The translations under genes and the position numbers were made by a program. The notes under the pieces are model-generated. The model saw nothing but the letters and a program-made list of their open reading frames with translations, made no database searches and had not been told where the DNA came from. Positions 50,226-59,761 of a stretch of DNA of 64,000 nucleotides are shown here, in pieces (within the stretch, counting starts at the first letter, position 1; every line of letters begins with the position of its first letter). This stretch comes from Aldehydirespirator sp965248735 (GTDB lineage Bacteria > Actinomycetota > Acidimicrobiia > Acidimicrobiales > Aldehydirespiratoraceae). The stretch is taken from NCBI GenBank assembly GCA_965248735.1, contig OZ252146.1:3224001-3288000 (forward strand), given 5' to 3'.

Positions 50226-51299
50226 TCAGACATTGAACTTGAAGTCCATCACGTCGCCGTCAGCCACCCGGTAGTCCCTGCCCTCGGACCGCATCCGGCC
50301 CTGCTCGCGGGCCGCGACCCACGAGCCCGCAGCCAACAGCTCATCCCATTTGATGGTGTGCGCACGGATGAAGCCGCGCTGGATGTCGGAATGGACCGCT
50401 CCCGCGCACTCGGCCGCCGACGCGCCCGCCCGGAACGTCCAGGCCCTGCTCTCCTCGGGGCCGGTGGTCAGGAAGGTCCGCAGGCCCAACAGATGGTAGG
50501 CGCTGGTCAGGAACCGGTCGAGGGCGCCGCGGCCGAGGCCGAGAGCGGCCAGCATCTCGGGCCGTTCCGACTCGTCGAGCTGCCCGGCCTCAGCCTCGAG
50601 CTGCACGCACAGCGCCACAACCTCGGCCTCGCCCAGCTCCGCCCGCACCAGTCCCTCCAACTCTTCGGCGTCGGCGATCTGATCCTCTCCGACGTTCACG
50701 ACCGCGAGCACAGGCTTGTTGGTGAGCAGGAAGAACGGCCGCAGGCCGGTCCTGGCGGAGCCGTCGAGGCCCGCCCGGTACAGGGGCGCGCCGTCCTCTA
50801 GAACGCCGACTGCCTGGGCCAGCAGATCCTTGCTCGCCCGCAATGACGGGTCGCCCTTGGCGGCCCGGGCAAGCTTGTCGAGCTGGCGGGCGGCACTGTC
50901 GAGGTCAGCCAGCGCCAGCTCGGTCTCAAGCACGCGGAGACTGTCCAGAGGGTCATCGGCACCGGGCACGTCGGGATCGGCGAATGCCCGCAACACATAG
51001 ACGATTGCATCGGTGTCGCGGACATGGCCGAGGAAGGCGTTGCCCAGGCCCTCGCCCCGGCTGGACCCCGACACCAGTCCGCCGATGTCGGTGAACTGCA
51101 TCGACGCGTGAACCGTGCGGCGGCTGGCGCTCATCGCCGCGAGCTGGTGCAGCCGGTCGTCGGGAACCGTGGCCACCCCCACGCTGGCCGACCTGGTGGA
51201 GAACGCGTGCCGGGCCGCGACCGCGTCGCCGCCCGCCAGGGCGTTATGCAGCGAGGTCTTCCCGGAGTTGGGAAGACCGACGAATCCAAACCGTTCCAA
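50226..51299 (-). CDS. ychF: YchF/OLA1-type redox-regulated ATPase
   Basis: This 357-residue Obg-like ATPase starts MERFGFVGLPNSGKTSLHNAL (P-loop about 8-15), with switch II FTDIGGLVSGSSRGEGLGN, the NKPVLAVVNVGED base-recognition stretch and the C-terminal TGS domain (RTFLTTGPEESRAWTFRAGASAAECAG). The family prefers ATP over GTP and associates with ribosomes. The usual NxxE-type specificity motif is present. Start ATG 51299 is clear. Confidence 0.95.
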   Translation of the reverse strand: MERFGFVGLPNSGKTSLHNALAGGDAVAARHAFSTRSASVGVATVPDDRLHQLAAMSASRRTVHASMQFTDIGGLVSGSSRGEGLGNAFLGHVRDTDAIVYVLRAFADPDVPGADDPLDSLRVLETELALADLDSAARQLDKLARAAKGDPSLRASKDLLAQAVGVLEDGAPLYRAGLDGSARTGLRPFFLLTNKPVLAVVNVGEDQIADAEELEGLVRAELGEAEVVALCVQLEAEAGQLDESERPEMLAALGLGRGALDRFLTSAYHLLGLRTFLTTGPEESRAWTFRAGASAAECAGAVHSDIQRGFIRAHTIKWDELLAAGSWVAAREQGRMRSEGRDYRVADGDVMDFKFNV

Positions 51300-51346
51300 G
51301 GGGGTCTCCAGGCTCTACAGCCGACCGTCGCCGGCTGAAACCTAGA

Positions 51347-51436
51347 TCAGCTGTTGCGGCCGGCGTTGGGCTTGCGGCCGTGGTTGGCCTTCGAACGGCG
51401 GGCCTTGGCTCGGCGCTTGCTGGTGCGCTTGGACAT
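51347..51436 (-). CDS. 50S ribosomal protein bL37
   Basis: A 29-residue basic product, MSKRTSKRRAKARR then SKANHGRKPNAGRNS, matches the small actinobacterial bL37, whose hallmark is KANHGKRPN near the C-terminus. In mycobacteria it fills a gap at the subunit interface of the large subunit. The gene lies upstream of ychF on the same strand. Its small size means it is commonly unannotated. Confidence 0.88.
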   Translation of the reverse strand: MSKRTSKRRAKARRSKANHGRKPNAGRNS

Positions 51437-51490
51437 GGCTCCCAACCCTACCGCCGGACCTCGGGGAACCCGTCCCCGCGCTGGCCTCGA

Positions 51491-51755
51491 ACCGAACTGG
51501 CAGCAAAACGCACGCATACCGAGCACAACGCCGCCAATTCCCCAACAGCCTGCACCGCATCACCGAACTGGCAGCAAAACGCACGCATACCGAGCACAAC
51601 GCCGCCAATTCCCCAACAGCCTGCACCGCATCACCGAACTGGCAGCAAAACGCACACATACCGAGCACAACGCCGCCAATTCCCCAACAGCCTGCACCGC
51701 ATCACCGAACTGGCAGCAAAACGCACGCATACCGAGCACAACGCTGCTAATTCCG
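51491..51755. repeat. 71-bp tandem repeat, about 3.7 copies
   Basis: A 71-base unit starting ACCGAACTGGCAGCAAAACG is repeated at 51491, 51562 and 51633 with a fourth partial copy from 51704. One base difference marks the third copy. The array fills the 355-base gap between bL37 and the DCC-family gene, in the shared divergent promoter region; no gene is seen there. Confidence 0.96.
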
Positions 51756-51791
51756 ACCGTTCCTGGCACCGCCGGGGTGCACAATGTGAAG

Positions 51792-52139
51792 ATGCTCTTG
51801 GTCTATGACGGACAGTGCGGCTTCTGCATCCGGTGTGCCCGCTGGATCGAGGCCCGCCTGCCCGCGCACGCACGCGCGGAGCCTTGGCAGTCGCTAGAAC
51901 TGGAGCAGCTGGGACTGTCCCGCACAGACGCTGAGGCTGCGGTCTGGTGGCTCGAACCGCACGCGTCGCACCGGCGGCGCTGGCGGGGCTCCGACGCCAT
52001 CGGCCGGTCCCTCGTCGCAGCTGGCGGAGCCTGGCGGGTGGTCGGACTGCTGATCATGTACCCGCCCCTGTGCTGGCTGGCCCGCCCGGCGTATTGGCTC
52101 GTCGCGGCCAACCGCCATCGCCTGCCCGGCCCGCGCTGA
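51792..52139 (+). CDS. DCC family thiol-disulfide oxidoreductase-like protein (DUF393)
   Basis: This 115-residue protein starts MLLVYDGQCGFCIRCARWIE, the DCC signature DGxCxxC of DUF393. The remainder (AAVWWLEPHASHRRRWRGSD, IGRSLVAAGGAWRVVGLLIM) matches the family, which has a thioredoxin-like fold and a hydrophobic end. GTG 51786 or 51777 could also serve as start. The substrate is unknown. Confidence 0.85.
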   Translation: MLLVYDGQCGFCIRCARWIEARLPAHARAEPWQSLELEQLGLSRTDAEAAVWWLEPHASHRRRWRGSDAIGRSLVAAGGAWRVVGLLIMYPPLCWLARPAYWLVAANRHRLPGPR

Positions 52140-52195
52140 TACGCCGGCACGGGGGCGAAGAGTCTGTTCGAGCGGAGGTGGGCGCCAACCCGCCA

Positions 52196-52297
52196 GCCGA
52201 ATACCGCCTCGCTGCCGAACACCGCCTCGCTGCCGAACACCGCCTCGCTGCCGAACACCGCCTCGCTGCCGAACACCGCCTCGCTGCCGAATACCGC
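52196..52297. repeat. 18-bp tandem repeat, 5-6 copies
   Basis: GCCGAACACCGCCTCGCT repeats in tandem in the gap between the DCC-family gene and the PHP gene, the outer copies having ATACC instead of ACACC. A second, looser repeat (CCCGACAGGGAGTAGCGGC-type) follows to about 52360. No gene is seen in 52140-52385. Confidence 0.93.
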
Positions 52298-52394
52298 GGA
52301 TCCGGACAGGGAGCAGCGAGCCCGACAGGGAGTAGCGGCCCCGACAGCGAGCATCGGCCCCGAAGGTGGAGCAAGGACGACTAGCTTGAACGTC

Positions 52395-53426
52395 ATGCGG
52401 CCCTCAGTGGCGCTGTCGCTCGCCGTGCACTATCTGGACCGCGAACTCGCTCCCGCCCCCAAGGTTCGAGCCTTCCAGCGAGCTCTGGGGACCGTGGCTG
52501 AGCGCGGCGACCAGGAGATCGAGCGGCGGGCGGCCGATGGCACGTTGACGGACCTCGACGGCATGGGCCCGAGCACGGCGCGGGTGATCACCGAAGCCCT
52601 CGACGGCACGATCGACGGCTACCTGGCAGCACTCGAGCATCGCAGCCGGGTGCCGGTGGGGGCCGGTGGCCCGGTGCTCGAGCGCCTGCGGGGCGACTGC
52701 CACTGCCACACCACCTGGTCCGACGGCGGGGCCCCGCTGCGAGCCATGGCCGAGACCGCGGCGGCGCTCGGCCACGAGTGGTTGGCGATCACCGACCACT
52801 CGGCGCGGCTTACGGTGGCCCACGGGCTGAGCGAGGAGCGTTTGACGCGACAACTGCTGGACATTGCGCAGCTCAACGTCGAGTTGGCCCCCTTCAGGAT
52901 CCTGACCGGGATGGAAGTGGACATCCTCGAGGACGGCTCACTCGACCTCGCCGACGAGTTGCTGGCAGCACTCGACGTCGTGGTGGCCTCGGTGCACTCG
53001 AAGCTGCGCATGCCCGCGCCCGAGATGACGCCGCGGATGGTGGCGGCCATCGCCAACCCGCACACCGACATCCTCGGCCACTGCACCAACCGCAAGCTGG
53101 TCGGCGGCGGTCGACCGCCGTCGTCCTTCGACGCGGACATCGTGTTCGCGGCCTGCGCCCGATTCGACAAGGCAGTGGAGATCAACTGCCGCCCCGAGCG
53201 CCAGGATCCTCCCGAGGAACTGCTCAAGCTGGCGCTGCACTGGGGTTGCAAGGTTGCGGTGGACACCGACGCCCACGCCACCGGGCAACTCGAGTGGCAG
53301 GCCTACGGCGCCGACAAGGCCGTGCGCTGCAACGTGCCCGTCGAAGACATCGTCAACACCTGGCCAGCCGAGACGGTTCTGGCGTGGGCGGCGGCGCACT
53401 CGCGGAATCGCGGCGGCGCCGGTTAG
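52395..53426 (+). CDS. PHP domain phosphoesterase with helix-hairpin-helix N-terminus
   Basis: This 343-residue protein combines an N-terminal helical/HhH region (RAFQRALGTVAERG, LTDLDGMGPSTARVITEAL) with a PHP domain: GDCHCHTTWSDGG, AITDHSARL, GMEVDILEDGSLDL, ASVHSKLRMP, ILGHCTNR and DTDAHATGQLEW. The layout equals the C-terminal half of bacterial family X DNA polymerases, without the polymerase part. It is probably a metal-dependent phosphoesterase; the substrate is unknown. TTG 52386 would add three residues. Confidence 0.9.
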   Translation: MRPSVALSLAVHYLDRELAPAPKVRAFQRALGTVAERGDQEIERRAADGTLTDLDGMGPSTARVITEALDGTIDGYLAALEHRSRVPVGAGGPVLERLRGDCHCHTTWSDGGAPLRAMAETAAALGHEWLAITDHSARLTVAHGLSEERLTRQLLDIAQLNVELAPFRILTGMEVDILEDGSLDLADELLAALDVVVASVHSKLRMPAPEMTPRMVAAIANPHTDILGHCTNRKLVGGGRPPSSFDADIVFAACARFDKAVEINCRPERQDPPEELLKLALHWGCKVAVDTDAHATGQLEWQAYGADKAVRCNVPVEDIVNTWPAETVLAWAAAHSRNRGGAG

Positions 53427-53470
53427 CATTCGCGGCGCACACAGCCTGCCCAATCCCTGGAGGGATCCCA

Positions 53471-54730
53471 ATGCGAAAACGTCCATTTGCCATAGTCGCG
53501 ATCCTCTTGTCGTTCGCGCTGCTCGCCACAGCCTGCGGTGAAGACGACGACACCGAGACCGTCACCACACCCGAACCGGCACCTGCCGAGCCCGAGGCCG
53601 CGCCTGACCCCGAGGCAGAGCCAGAGACCACCGAAGCGCCCGCGCCCGAGCCCGAGCCAGAGACCACCGAGGCCCCCGCGCCCGAGCCAGAGACCACCGA
53701 GGCCCCCGCGCCCGAGCCAGAGACCACCGAGGCCCCCGCGCCCGAGCCTGAGATGACCGACATGTCCGTGGGTCTGGTCTTCGACATCGGTGGACGGGGC
53801 GACCAGTCCTTCAACGACTCGGCTGCCGCGGGCATCGATCGGGCCGAGGCCGAGCTGGGCATCACCTACACCGAGGCCTCGCCCAACCCCGACGGGTCGA
53901 ACCGGGGCGAACTGCTCCAGCTCGCGGCCGACGCCCATGACATTGTTGTCGCCGTCGGCTTCCTGTTCGAGCGCGACGCGGCCGCGGTCGGCGCCGAGAA
54001 TCCCGACACCGTCTTCGGCGTGGTCGACTCGGGCATGCTCGACTTCAGCGGCGACGCTCCGGCCCCGTACGGCGACAACATCGCCGGCCTGGTCTTCGCC
54101 GAGGAGCAGGGCTCCTTCCTGGTGGGCGCGGCCGCCGCTCTCAAGACCCAGACCGGCACCATCGGCTTCATCGGTGGCGTGGCCAACGTGGGCGGGCTCA
54201 TCGAGCGGTTCGAGGCCGGCTACCAAGCCGGGGCCCGAGCCGTGAACCCCGATATCGAGATCATCTCCAGCTATGTGACCCAGGCCCCCGACTTCGACGG
54301 CTTCAACGCCCCGGACCGAGGCAAGGAGATCGCACTGGCCATGTACGAGGAAGGGGCCGACATCGTGTACCACGCCGCGGGCGGCACCGGTGCCGGCCTG
54401 TTCCTGGCCGCCCAGGAGCACAGCGAGAACACCGGGTCGAAGGTGTGGGCCATCGGCGTCGACTCCGACCAGTACCACACCGCCGGCCCCGGGGTGCAGG
54501 ACTACATCCTCACCTCGATGCTCAAGCGGGTCGACGTATCCATCTTCGAGATGGTCCGGTCCGCCATCGAAGGCAACGTGACCGCCGGGCCGACCGTTTA
54601 CGACCTGTCCGTGGACGGCGTCGGCTACAGCACGTCGGGCGGATTCGTGGACGACATCGCCGACCAGCTCGAAGACTTCAAGGCCCAGATCGTGTCTGGC
54701 GCCATCGTGGTGCCCAAGGAGCCCTCCTAA
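53471..54730 (+). CDS. BMP family ABC transporter substrate-binding lipoprotein
   Basis: This 419-residue lipoprotein binds the substrate of the importer encoded downstream. Leader RPFAIVAILLSFALLATAC has lipobox Cys22. A long Glu/Pro/Thr spacer (about 27-95), built from repeats of EAPAPEPETT, lifts the binding domain from the membrane. The Bmp/PnrA domain follows: VGLVFDIGGRGDQSFNDSA, GFLFERDAAAVGAENPD, IGFIGGVANVGGLIERFEAGY and VYHAAGGTGAGLF. The family binds purine nucleosides in known cases. GGAGG stands just before the start. Confidence 0.93.
   Translation: MRKRPFAIVAILLSFALLATACGEDDDTETVTTPEPAPAEPEAAPDPEAEPETTEAPAPEPEPETTEAPAPEPETTEAPAPEPETTEAPAPEPEMTDMSVGLVFDIGGRGDQSFNDSAAAGIDRAEAELGITYTEASPNPDGSNRGELLQLAADAHDIVVAVGFLFERDAAAVGAENPDTVFGVVDSGMLDFSGDAPAPYGDNIAGLVFAEEQGSFLVGAAAALKTQTGTIGFIGGVANVGGLIERFEAGYQAGARAVNPDIEIISSYVTQAPDFDGFNAPDRGKEIALAMYEEGADIVYHAAGGTGAGLFLAAQEHSENTGSKVWAIGVDSDQYHTAGPGVQDYILTSMLKRVDVSIFEMVRSAIEGNVTAGPTVYDLSVDGVGYSTSGGFVDDIADQLEDFKAQIVSGAIVVPKEPS
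53624..53757. repeat. 30-bp coding tandem repeat in the BMP lipoprotein spacer
   Basis: GAGACCACCGAGGCCCCCGC + GCCCGAGCCA recurs about four times, encoding a 10-residue acidic Pro-rich unit. Copies are nearly identical, so spacer length may vary between strains. Confidence 0.9.
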
Positions 54731-54839
54731 GCACCGAATGCCGGTGGCCGCTTAGAACGGCCGTCGGCAGCCGACAATAGTGACATCACGACCGGGTCGG
54801 GCTAGCGTCCGGCCCGGTCGTCGTTGTTGGGGAGGCCAT

Positions 54840-56363
54840 GTGCCGCTGGCCATCGAGCTCATAGGGATCACCAAGAGGTTCCCGGGGGTCGTGGCCAACG
54901 ACGACATAAACCTCGCGGTGGCCGAGGGCGAGATCCACGCCATCTGCGGCGAGAACGGGGCCGGCAAGTCGACCCTGATGAAGATCCTCTACGGCATGCA
55001 GCCGCCCGACTCCGGAACGATCAAGATCAGGGGCGAGGCCGTGGAGCTGGGCTCGCCGGCTCGAGCCATCGAGCTGGGGATCGGCATGGTCCACCAGCAC
55101 TTCATGCTGGCCGACCAGCTCACCGTGCTCGAGAACGTGATCCTCGGCGCCGAGCCCATGCGCTCGTTCGGGCGGATCGACTTCGAGGCCGGCCGCAAGC
55201 ATCTCGACGAGGTGGGCCGGGCCTACGGCCTCGACATCAACGCCGACGACCTGGTGGAGACGCTCGAGATCGGCGAGCGGCAGCGGGTCGAGATCATCAA
55301 GGTCCTGTACCGGGGGGCCAAGATCCTCATACTCGACGAGCCGACGGCGGTGCTGGTGCCCCAAGAGGTGGACGAGCTGTTCCGCAACATCCGCGAGCTC
55401 AAGGCCAGCGGCGCCACCGTCCTGTTCATCGACCACAAGCTCGACGAGGTCCTGGCCATCGCCGACACCATCACCGTGCTGCGCCAGGGCCGAACCGTGG
55501 GCACCGTCAAACCGGACGAGGTGACGGCCCACGACCTGGCCGAGATGATGATCGGCTCGGAGCTGCCCACCCCCGACGCGGGCGCCTCCACCGTCACCGA
55601 CGAGGCCGCCCTCGTGATCGCCGACCTCACCGTCAGCGACGGCGAGCGCCCGGTGGTCAACGACGTGAGCCTGCGGGTCCACCGGGGCGAGATCGTCGGC
55701 ATCGCCGGGGTCGAGGGCAACGGCCAGGCCGAGCTGGTCAACGCCATCGTCGGCATCGAGGCCCCAGCGGCCGGCACCATCACGATGCTGGGCCGCGACG
55801 TGACCCACCAATCGGTGCGACAGCGGCGCGAGATGGGCCTGGGCTACGTCCCCCAGGACCGCCATCGCGACGGTCTGCTGCTGGCCGCGGCCCTGTGGGA
55901 GAACACCGCCCTCGGCCACCAGACCAAGGCCCCCTACTCCCGGGGCCCGTGGCTCAACCGATCAGGCATGCGGGATAGGGCCGACCAGATCCAGGCCGAC
56001 TTCGATGTCCGCACCCCCAACATCGACGTGGCCGCCCACGCTCTGTCGGGGGGGAACCAGCAGAAGCTGATCCTGGGTCGGGAGATGGTGGCCGGCCCGG
56101 CCGTGCTCATCGCCAACCATCCCACCCGGGGAATCGACGTCGGCGCCCAGGCCGCGGTCTGGGACGACATCCGCGAGGCCCGAGTCCAGGGTTTGGCCAC
56201 CCTGCTGGTCTCGGCCGACCTCGACGAGCTGATCGGCTTGTCAGACACCATCGTGGTGATGCTGCGGGGCCGGCTGGTGGCCCGCCTCGACCCCAACGAG
56301 ATCACCCCCCGCGACCTGGGCGCCTACATGACCGGCGCCGCGCTCGGCACAGCCGCCCCGTGA
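54840..56363 (+). CDS. ABC transporter ATP-binding protein (nucleoside/BMP type, two domains)
   Basis: This 507-residue ATPase has two fused ABC domains, as in NupA/YufO and sugar ATPases. Domain 1: Walker A GENGAGKSTLMK, family-type signature LEIGERQRVEIIK, Walker B ILILDEPTAVL. Domain 2 has a degenerate Walker A (GVEGNGQAEL), the signature LSGGNQQKLILGRE and ANHPTRGIDVGA. GTG 54840 gives the usual VPLAIELIGITKRFPGV start. It is the second gene of the importer operon. Confidence 0.94.
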   Translation: MPLAIELIGITKRFPGVVANDDINLAVAEGEIHAICGENGAGKSTLMKILYGMQPPDSGTIKIRGEAVELGSPARAIELGIGMVHQHFMLADQLTVLENVILGAEPMRSFGRIDFEAGRKHLDEVGRAYGLDINADDLVETLEIGERQRVEIIKVLYRGAKILILDEPTAVLVPQEVDELFRNIRELKASGATVLFIDHKLDEVLAIADTITVLRQGRTVGTVKPDEVTAHDLAEMMIGSELPTPDAGASTVTDEAALVIADLTVSDGERPVVNDVSLRVHRGEIVGIAGVEGNGQAELVNAIVGIEAPAAGTITMLGRDVTHQSVRQRREMGLGYVPQDRHRDGLLLAAALWENTALGHQTKAPYSRGPWLNRSGMRDRADQIQADFDVRTPNIDVAAHALSGGNQQKLILGREMVAGPAVLIANHPTRGIDVGAQAAVWDDIREARVQGLATLLVSADLDELIGLSDTIVVMLRGRLVARLDPNEITPRDLGAYMTGAALGTAAP

Positions 56364-56472
56364 ACGCCGGCCACTCCACGATCTGTGGTCGAGGCCCCGT
56401 GAACGCGGGCCAGCCCGTCCCCCGCTTTGCGCCACGGGGTCACCGCCCCGTGGCCTCGACAGGAACGCCGCC

Positions 56473-57603
56473 GTGACCGCCAGCCTGTACCGCCGAGTCC
56501 TGCTGGCTGGAGCCGCGCCGCTGGCGGCGGTGATCATCGCGGTGGTGCTTTCGTCGATCGTGCTGCTGGTCTCGGGCAGCAACCCGATGGAGGCCTACGC
56601 CGACATGGTCGGCCATGCCAGCAAGCTCGAGACGCAGGTCGACATCTTCAACCGGGCCACCCCCCTGTACCTGTCGGGTGTGGCTGCGGCCATCGGCTTC
56701 CGGATGAACCTCTTCAACATCGGTGTGGAGGGCCAGTACCTGCTGGCCTTCCTCGTCGCCGCCCACTTCGGGGCCCAGGTCGAGCTTCCGGCCGTGGTGC
56801 ATGTCATGTTCATCATGGTCGTGGCCATGGCGGTGGGCGGGGCCTACTCCGGCGCGGCGGGGGTGCTGAAAGTGACCCGCGGCGTCAACGAGGTGATCTC
56901 CACCATCATGTTGAACGCGGTGGCCATCTCGGGGCTGGCCGCCTGGTGGATCGTGGCGTGGCAGGCCGGCGGCGAGATATCGGCCACCGGCGGGCGGGTG
57001 GGCACCGAGCCCATCGCCGAGAGCGGCCTGCTGCCCGACATCAACAGCTGGCTGGAGGTCTTCACCCGCGAGGTCACCCAGGGCAAGAAGCTGACCGGGG
57101 TCCTGTTGATCGCCATCGGAGTCGGGATCCTCTACCACATGACTCTGAACCGCACCGTCTTCGGCTTCGATCTCCGAGCCAGCGGGGCCAACCCGTCCGC
57201 CTCCCATGTGGGGGGCGTCTCGCCCAAGCGGATGGTGGTGATGGCCATGACACTGTCGGGGATGGTGGCCGGCCTGGTCGGGATGACCGAGCTGATGAAC
57301 ACCGGCTTCTATCCGTCCAACCCGATCGCCGGGCTCGGCTTCGCCGGCATCGCCGTGGCCCTGCTCGGTCGCAACCACCCGGTGGGGGTGGCCCTGGCCG
57401 CCCTGATCTTCGCCTTCCTGGACGTCTCCTCGGGAATCCTCCAGATCTCGGGAGCGGCCTCCCGCGAGATCGTCGTGATCATGGGAGGCGTCATAATCCT
57501 GACCGCGGTGATCGCCTACGAGGTGGTGCGCCGGGTCCGTGAACGCGAGGAGGCCGCGGCGGCGGCCCAGGCCATGGCCCCCGCCCCGGTGGCAGCGCCA
57601 TGA
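56473..57603 (+). CDS. ABC transporter permease (BMP/nucleoside type)
   Basis: This 376-residue inner-membrane permease has about ten hydrophobic segments and the branched-chain-type permease landmarks GFRMNLFNIGVEGQYLLAF and MVVMAMTLSGMVAGLVGMTE. GTG 56473 starts MTASLYRRVLLAG. It pairs with the next gene, whose start overlaps by four bases, to form the membrane channel. The order ATPase-permease-permease matches yufOPQ / nupOPQ-type importers. Confidence 0.93.
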   Translation: MTASLYRRVLLAGAAPLAAVIIAVVLSSIVLLVSGSNPMEAYADMVGHASKLETQVDIFNRATPLYLSGVAAAIGFRMNLFNIGVEGQYLLAFLVAAHFGAQVELPAVVHVMFIMVVAMAVGGAYSGAAGVLKVTRGVNEVISTIMLNAVAISGLAAWWIVAWQAGGEISATGGRVGTEPIAESGLLPDINSWLEVFTREVTQGKKLTGVLLIAIGVGILYHMTLNRTVFGFDLRASGANPSASHVGGVSPKRMVVMAMTLSGMVAGLVGMTELMNTGFYPSNPIAGLGFAGIAVALLGRNHPVGVALAALIFAFLDVSSGILQISGAASREIVVIMGGVIILTAVIAYEVVRRVREREEAAAAAQAMAPAPVAAP

Positions 57604-58868
57604 ACCCCGTCACGGCCTTCATGGGACGGCTACCGACGTGGGCCCGGTGGATGATCTACGCCGCCATCGGTGTGGCCGTGCTGACGATCGTGCAGAGCTT
57701 CGACGACACGGAGCGGCTCACCGCGGTGACGTCGTCGCAGGCCATGCTGCGCTGGGCGGTGCCCATCATGCTGGCCGGGCTCGGGGGCCTGTTCTCGGAG
57801 CGGGCCGGTGTCGTCAACATCGGGCTCGAGGGCATGTTGATACTGGGAACCTGGTTCGGGGCCTGGGGAGCCATCAACTACGGCGCCTGGCCCGGCCTTC
57901 TCATCGGCATGCTGGGCGGGGCCCTGGGCGGTCTGGTCCATGCTGTCGCCACCGTCTCGTTCGGCGTCGACCACATCATCTCCGGGGTGGCCATCAACGT
58001 GACCGCGCCGGGCGTGACCCGCTTCCTGTCGTCGGAGATCCTGTCCAACTACGACGGCGGCTCGATCACCCAGTCCCCCCGCACCCCGGGCGTGGGCCGA
58101 TTCACCTTCCCGTTCCTGGCCGGCGGCGATCTCTTCGGTTGGACCACGCCCGACATCCTGGGCTGGTTCACCCGCCAGAACTGGTTCTTCGTCTCCGACT
58201 TCACCGGACTGGCCCGGGGGCTCGTCAGCCAGCTCTCGCTGGCCACGATGATCGCCTTCGCCCTGGTCCCGACAAGCGCCTGGCTGATCTGGCGGACCCG
58301 CTTCGGGCTGCGGCTCCGCATCTGCGGCGAGCACCCCGTCGGCGGCGAGACCCAAGGCATCAACATCTACCTGTACAAGTACTACGGTGTTGTGATCAGC
58401 GGGGCTCTGGCCGGGTTGGGCGGAGCCTTCATTGCCAGCCCCGAGTTGGGGGGCCTCTACAAGGAGGGCCAGACCACCGGGAGGGGATTCATAGGCTTGG
58501 CCGCCCTCATCTTCGGCAACTGGCGCCCGGGCGGGGTAATGGCCGGCTCCCTGCTCTTCGGCTACCCGTTCGGGGTGGGCCTGCGCGACCTGGACGGGTC
58601 GGCATCGCACTCGCTCCTGCTCGTCAACACCATCGCTCTGGCCGCGGTGGTGGTGTGGGCCTTGAGGCGGCACCGCCGCATCGATGCCGGCCTGGCCACC
58701 GGACTCGGACTGGGCGCGGCCGTCTGGTACTTCCTGTCCTCGACAGTGCCGGCCTGGTGGATCGAGATCCTGCCCTTCGTGATCGTGCTGGTGGTGCTGG
58801 TGTTCTTCTCTCAGCGGCTGCGGATGCCTCGGGCCGACGGCCTGCCCTACCGCAAGGGCGAGACCTAG
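57600..58868 (+). CDS. ABC transporter permease (BMP/nucleoside type), second subunit
   Basis: This 422-residue permease shows AGLGGLFSERAGVVNIGLEGMLI, the family landmark, then FGVDHIISGVAINV and GINIYLYKYYGVVISGALAGLGGAF and PGGVMAGSLLFG. It is longer than usual because of extra sequence around 145-215 and a final hydrophobic hairpin. It overlaps the upstream permease gene (ATGA) and lies 12 bases before the PhyH gene. Confidence 0.93.
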   Translation: MNPVTAFMGRLPTWARWMIYAAIGVAVLTIVQSFDDTERLTAVTSSQAMLRWAVPIMLAGLGGLFSERAGVVNIGLEGMLILGTWFGAWGAINYGAWPGLLIGMLGGALGGLVHAVATVSFGVDHIISGVAINVTAPGVTRFLSSEILSNYDGGSITQSPRTPGVGRFTFPFLAGGDLFGWTTPDILGWFTRQNWFFVSDFTGLARGLVSQLSLATMIAFALVPTSAWLIWRTRFGLRLRICGEHPVGGETQGINIYLYKYYGVVISGALAGLGGAFIASPELGGLYKEGQTTGRGFIGLAALIFGNWRPGGVMAGSLLFGYPFGVGLRDLDGSASHSLLLVNTIALAAVVVWALRRHRRIDAGLATGLGLGAAVWYFLSSTVPAWWIEILPFVIVLVVLVFFSQRLRMPRADGLPYRKGET

Positions 58869-58880
58869 GACGGGCCGCCG

Positions 58881-59735
58881 ATGCTCGGCCGCGGACAACT
58901 TCAAGACTGGGAGCGCAACGGGTTCCTGGTGCTGTCCGGGTTCGTTCCCCGCGAGCGCTGCGACGAACTCAAATCCCATGTCAACGACATGCTGGCCGAC
59001 ATCGACCCCGACACAGACGGTGGTGTCACAGTGTTCTCCACCACCGAGCAGAGCCACGCCCAAGACGAATGGTTCCTCGGCTCGGGCGACACCGTGCGGT
59101 GGTTCTTCGAGGACGGCGCCGTATCCGACGGGCGCCTGAGGAGGCCGATGCCGCTGGCGGTCAACAAGATCGGCCACGCCATGCACGACCTGGACCCGGT
59201 CTTCGACGCCTTCTCGCGGGCTCCCGAACTCGCCGCGGTCGCCTCCGACCTAGGCTTCGCCGATCCGCGGCTGTTGCAGTCGATGTACATCTTCAAGCAG
59301 CCCGGCATCGGCGGCGAGGTGATCTGCCACTGCGACCACACCTTCCTCTGGACCGAGCCCCAGAGCGTGATCGGGCTGTGGTTCGCCATCGAGGACGCCA
59401 CCGTCGCCAACGGCTGCATGTGGGCGGTGCCCGGCGGCCACCGCATCGCGGCGAAGACCCGCTTCCGGCTCGTCGATCCCTCCGACCGCAGCCGCGGCAC
59501 GGTGACCGACGTACTCGACGACACCCCCTATCCGGTCGAGGACCTGGTGCCGCTGGAGGCCACCGCCGGCACGCTGATCGCCCTGCACGGCACGCTGCCC
59601 CACTGGAGCGCCGCCAACACGTCGGACCGCAGCCGCCACGCCTACACGATGCATCTGATCGACGCCACCGCCAACTATCTGGCCGACAACTGGCTCCAGC
59701 GCGGCCCCGATTTCCCCCTGCGAGGCTTCAACTAA
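58881..59735 (+). CDS. phytanoyl-CoA dioxygenase (PhyH) family protein
   Basis: This 284-residue Fe(II)/2-oxoglutarate-dependent oxygenase has QDWERNGFLVLSGFVPRERC at the start, the iron site HCDHTFLW (His-x-Asp), WAVPGGHR, and the distal His in ALHGTLPHWSAANTSDRSRH with the 2-oxoglutarate-binding Arg. The family hydroxylates phytanoyl-CoA in eukaryotes and varied metabolites in bacteria. Position right after the importer genes suggests it acts on the imported compound; that is inference. Confidence 0.9.
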   Translation: MLGRGQLQDWERNGFLVLSGFVPRERCDELKSHVNDMLADIDPDTDGGVTVFSTTEQSHAQDEWFLGSGDTVRWFFEDGAVSDGRLRRPMPLAVNKIGHAMHDLDPVFDAFSRAPELAAVASDLGFADPRLLQSMYIFKQPGIGGEVICHCDHTFLWTEPQSVIGLWFAIEDATVANGCMWAVPGGHRIAAKTRFRLVDPSDRSRGTVTDVLDDTPYPVEDLVPLEATAGTLIALHGTLPHWSAANTSDRSRHAYTMHLIDATANYLADNWLQRGPDFPLRGFN

Positions 59736-59761
59736 CCCCGATCCGCCTCCGGGTGCCGCGG

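Noticed and set aside
54731..54839. Riboswitch before the ABC ATPase gene
   Set aside because: The gap is short and GC-rich with no recognisable aptamer motif.
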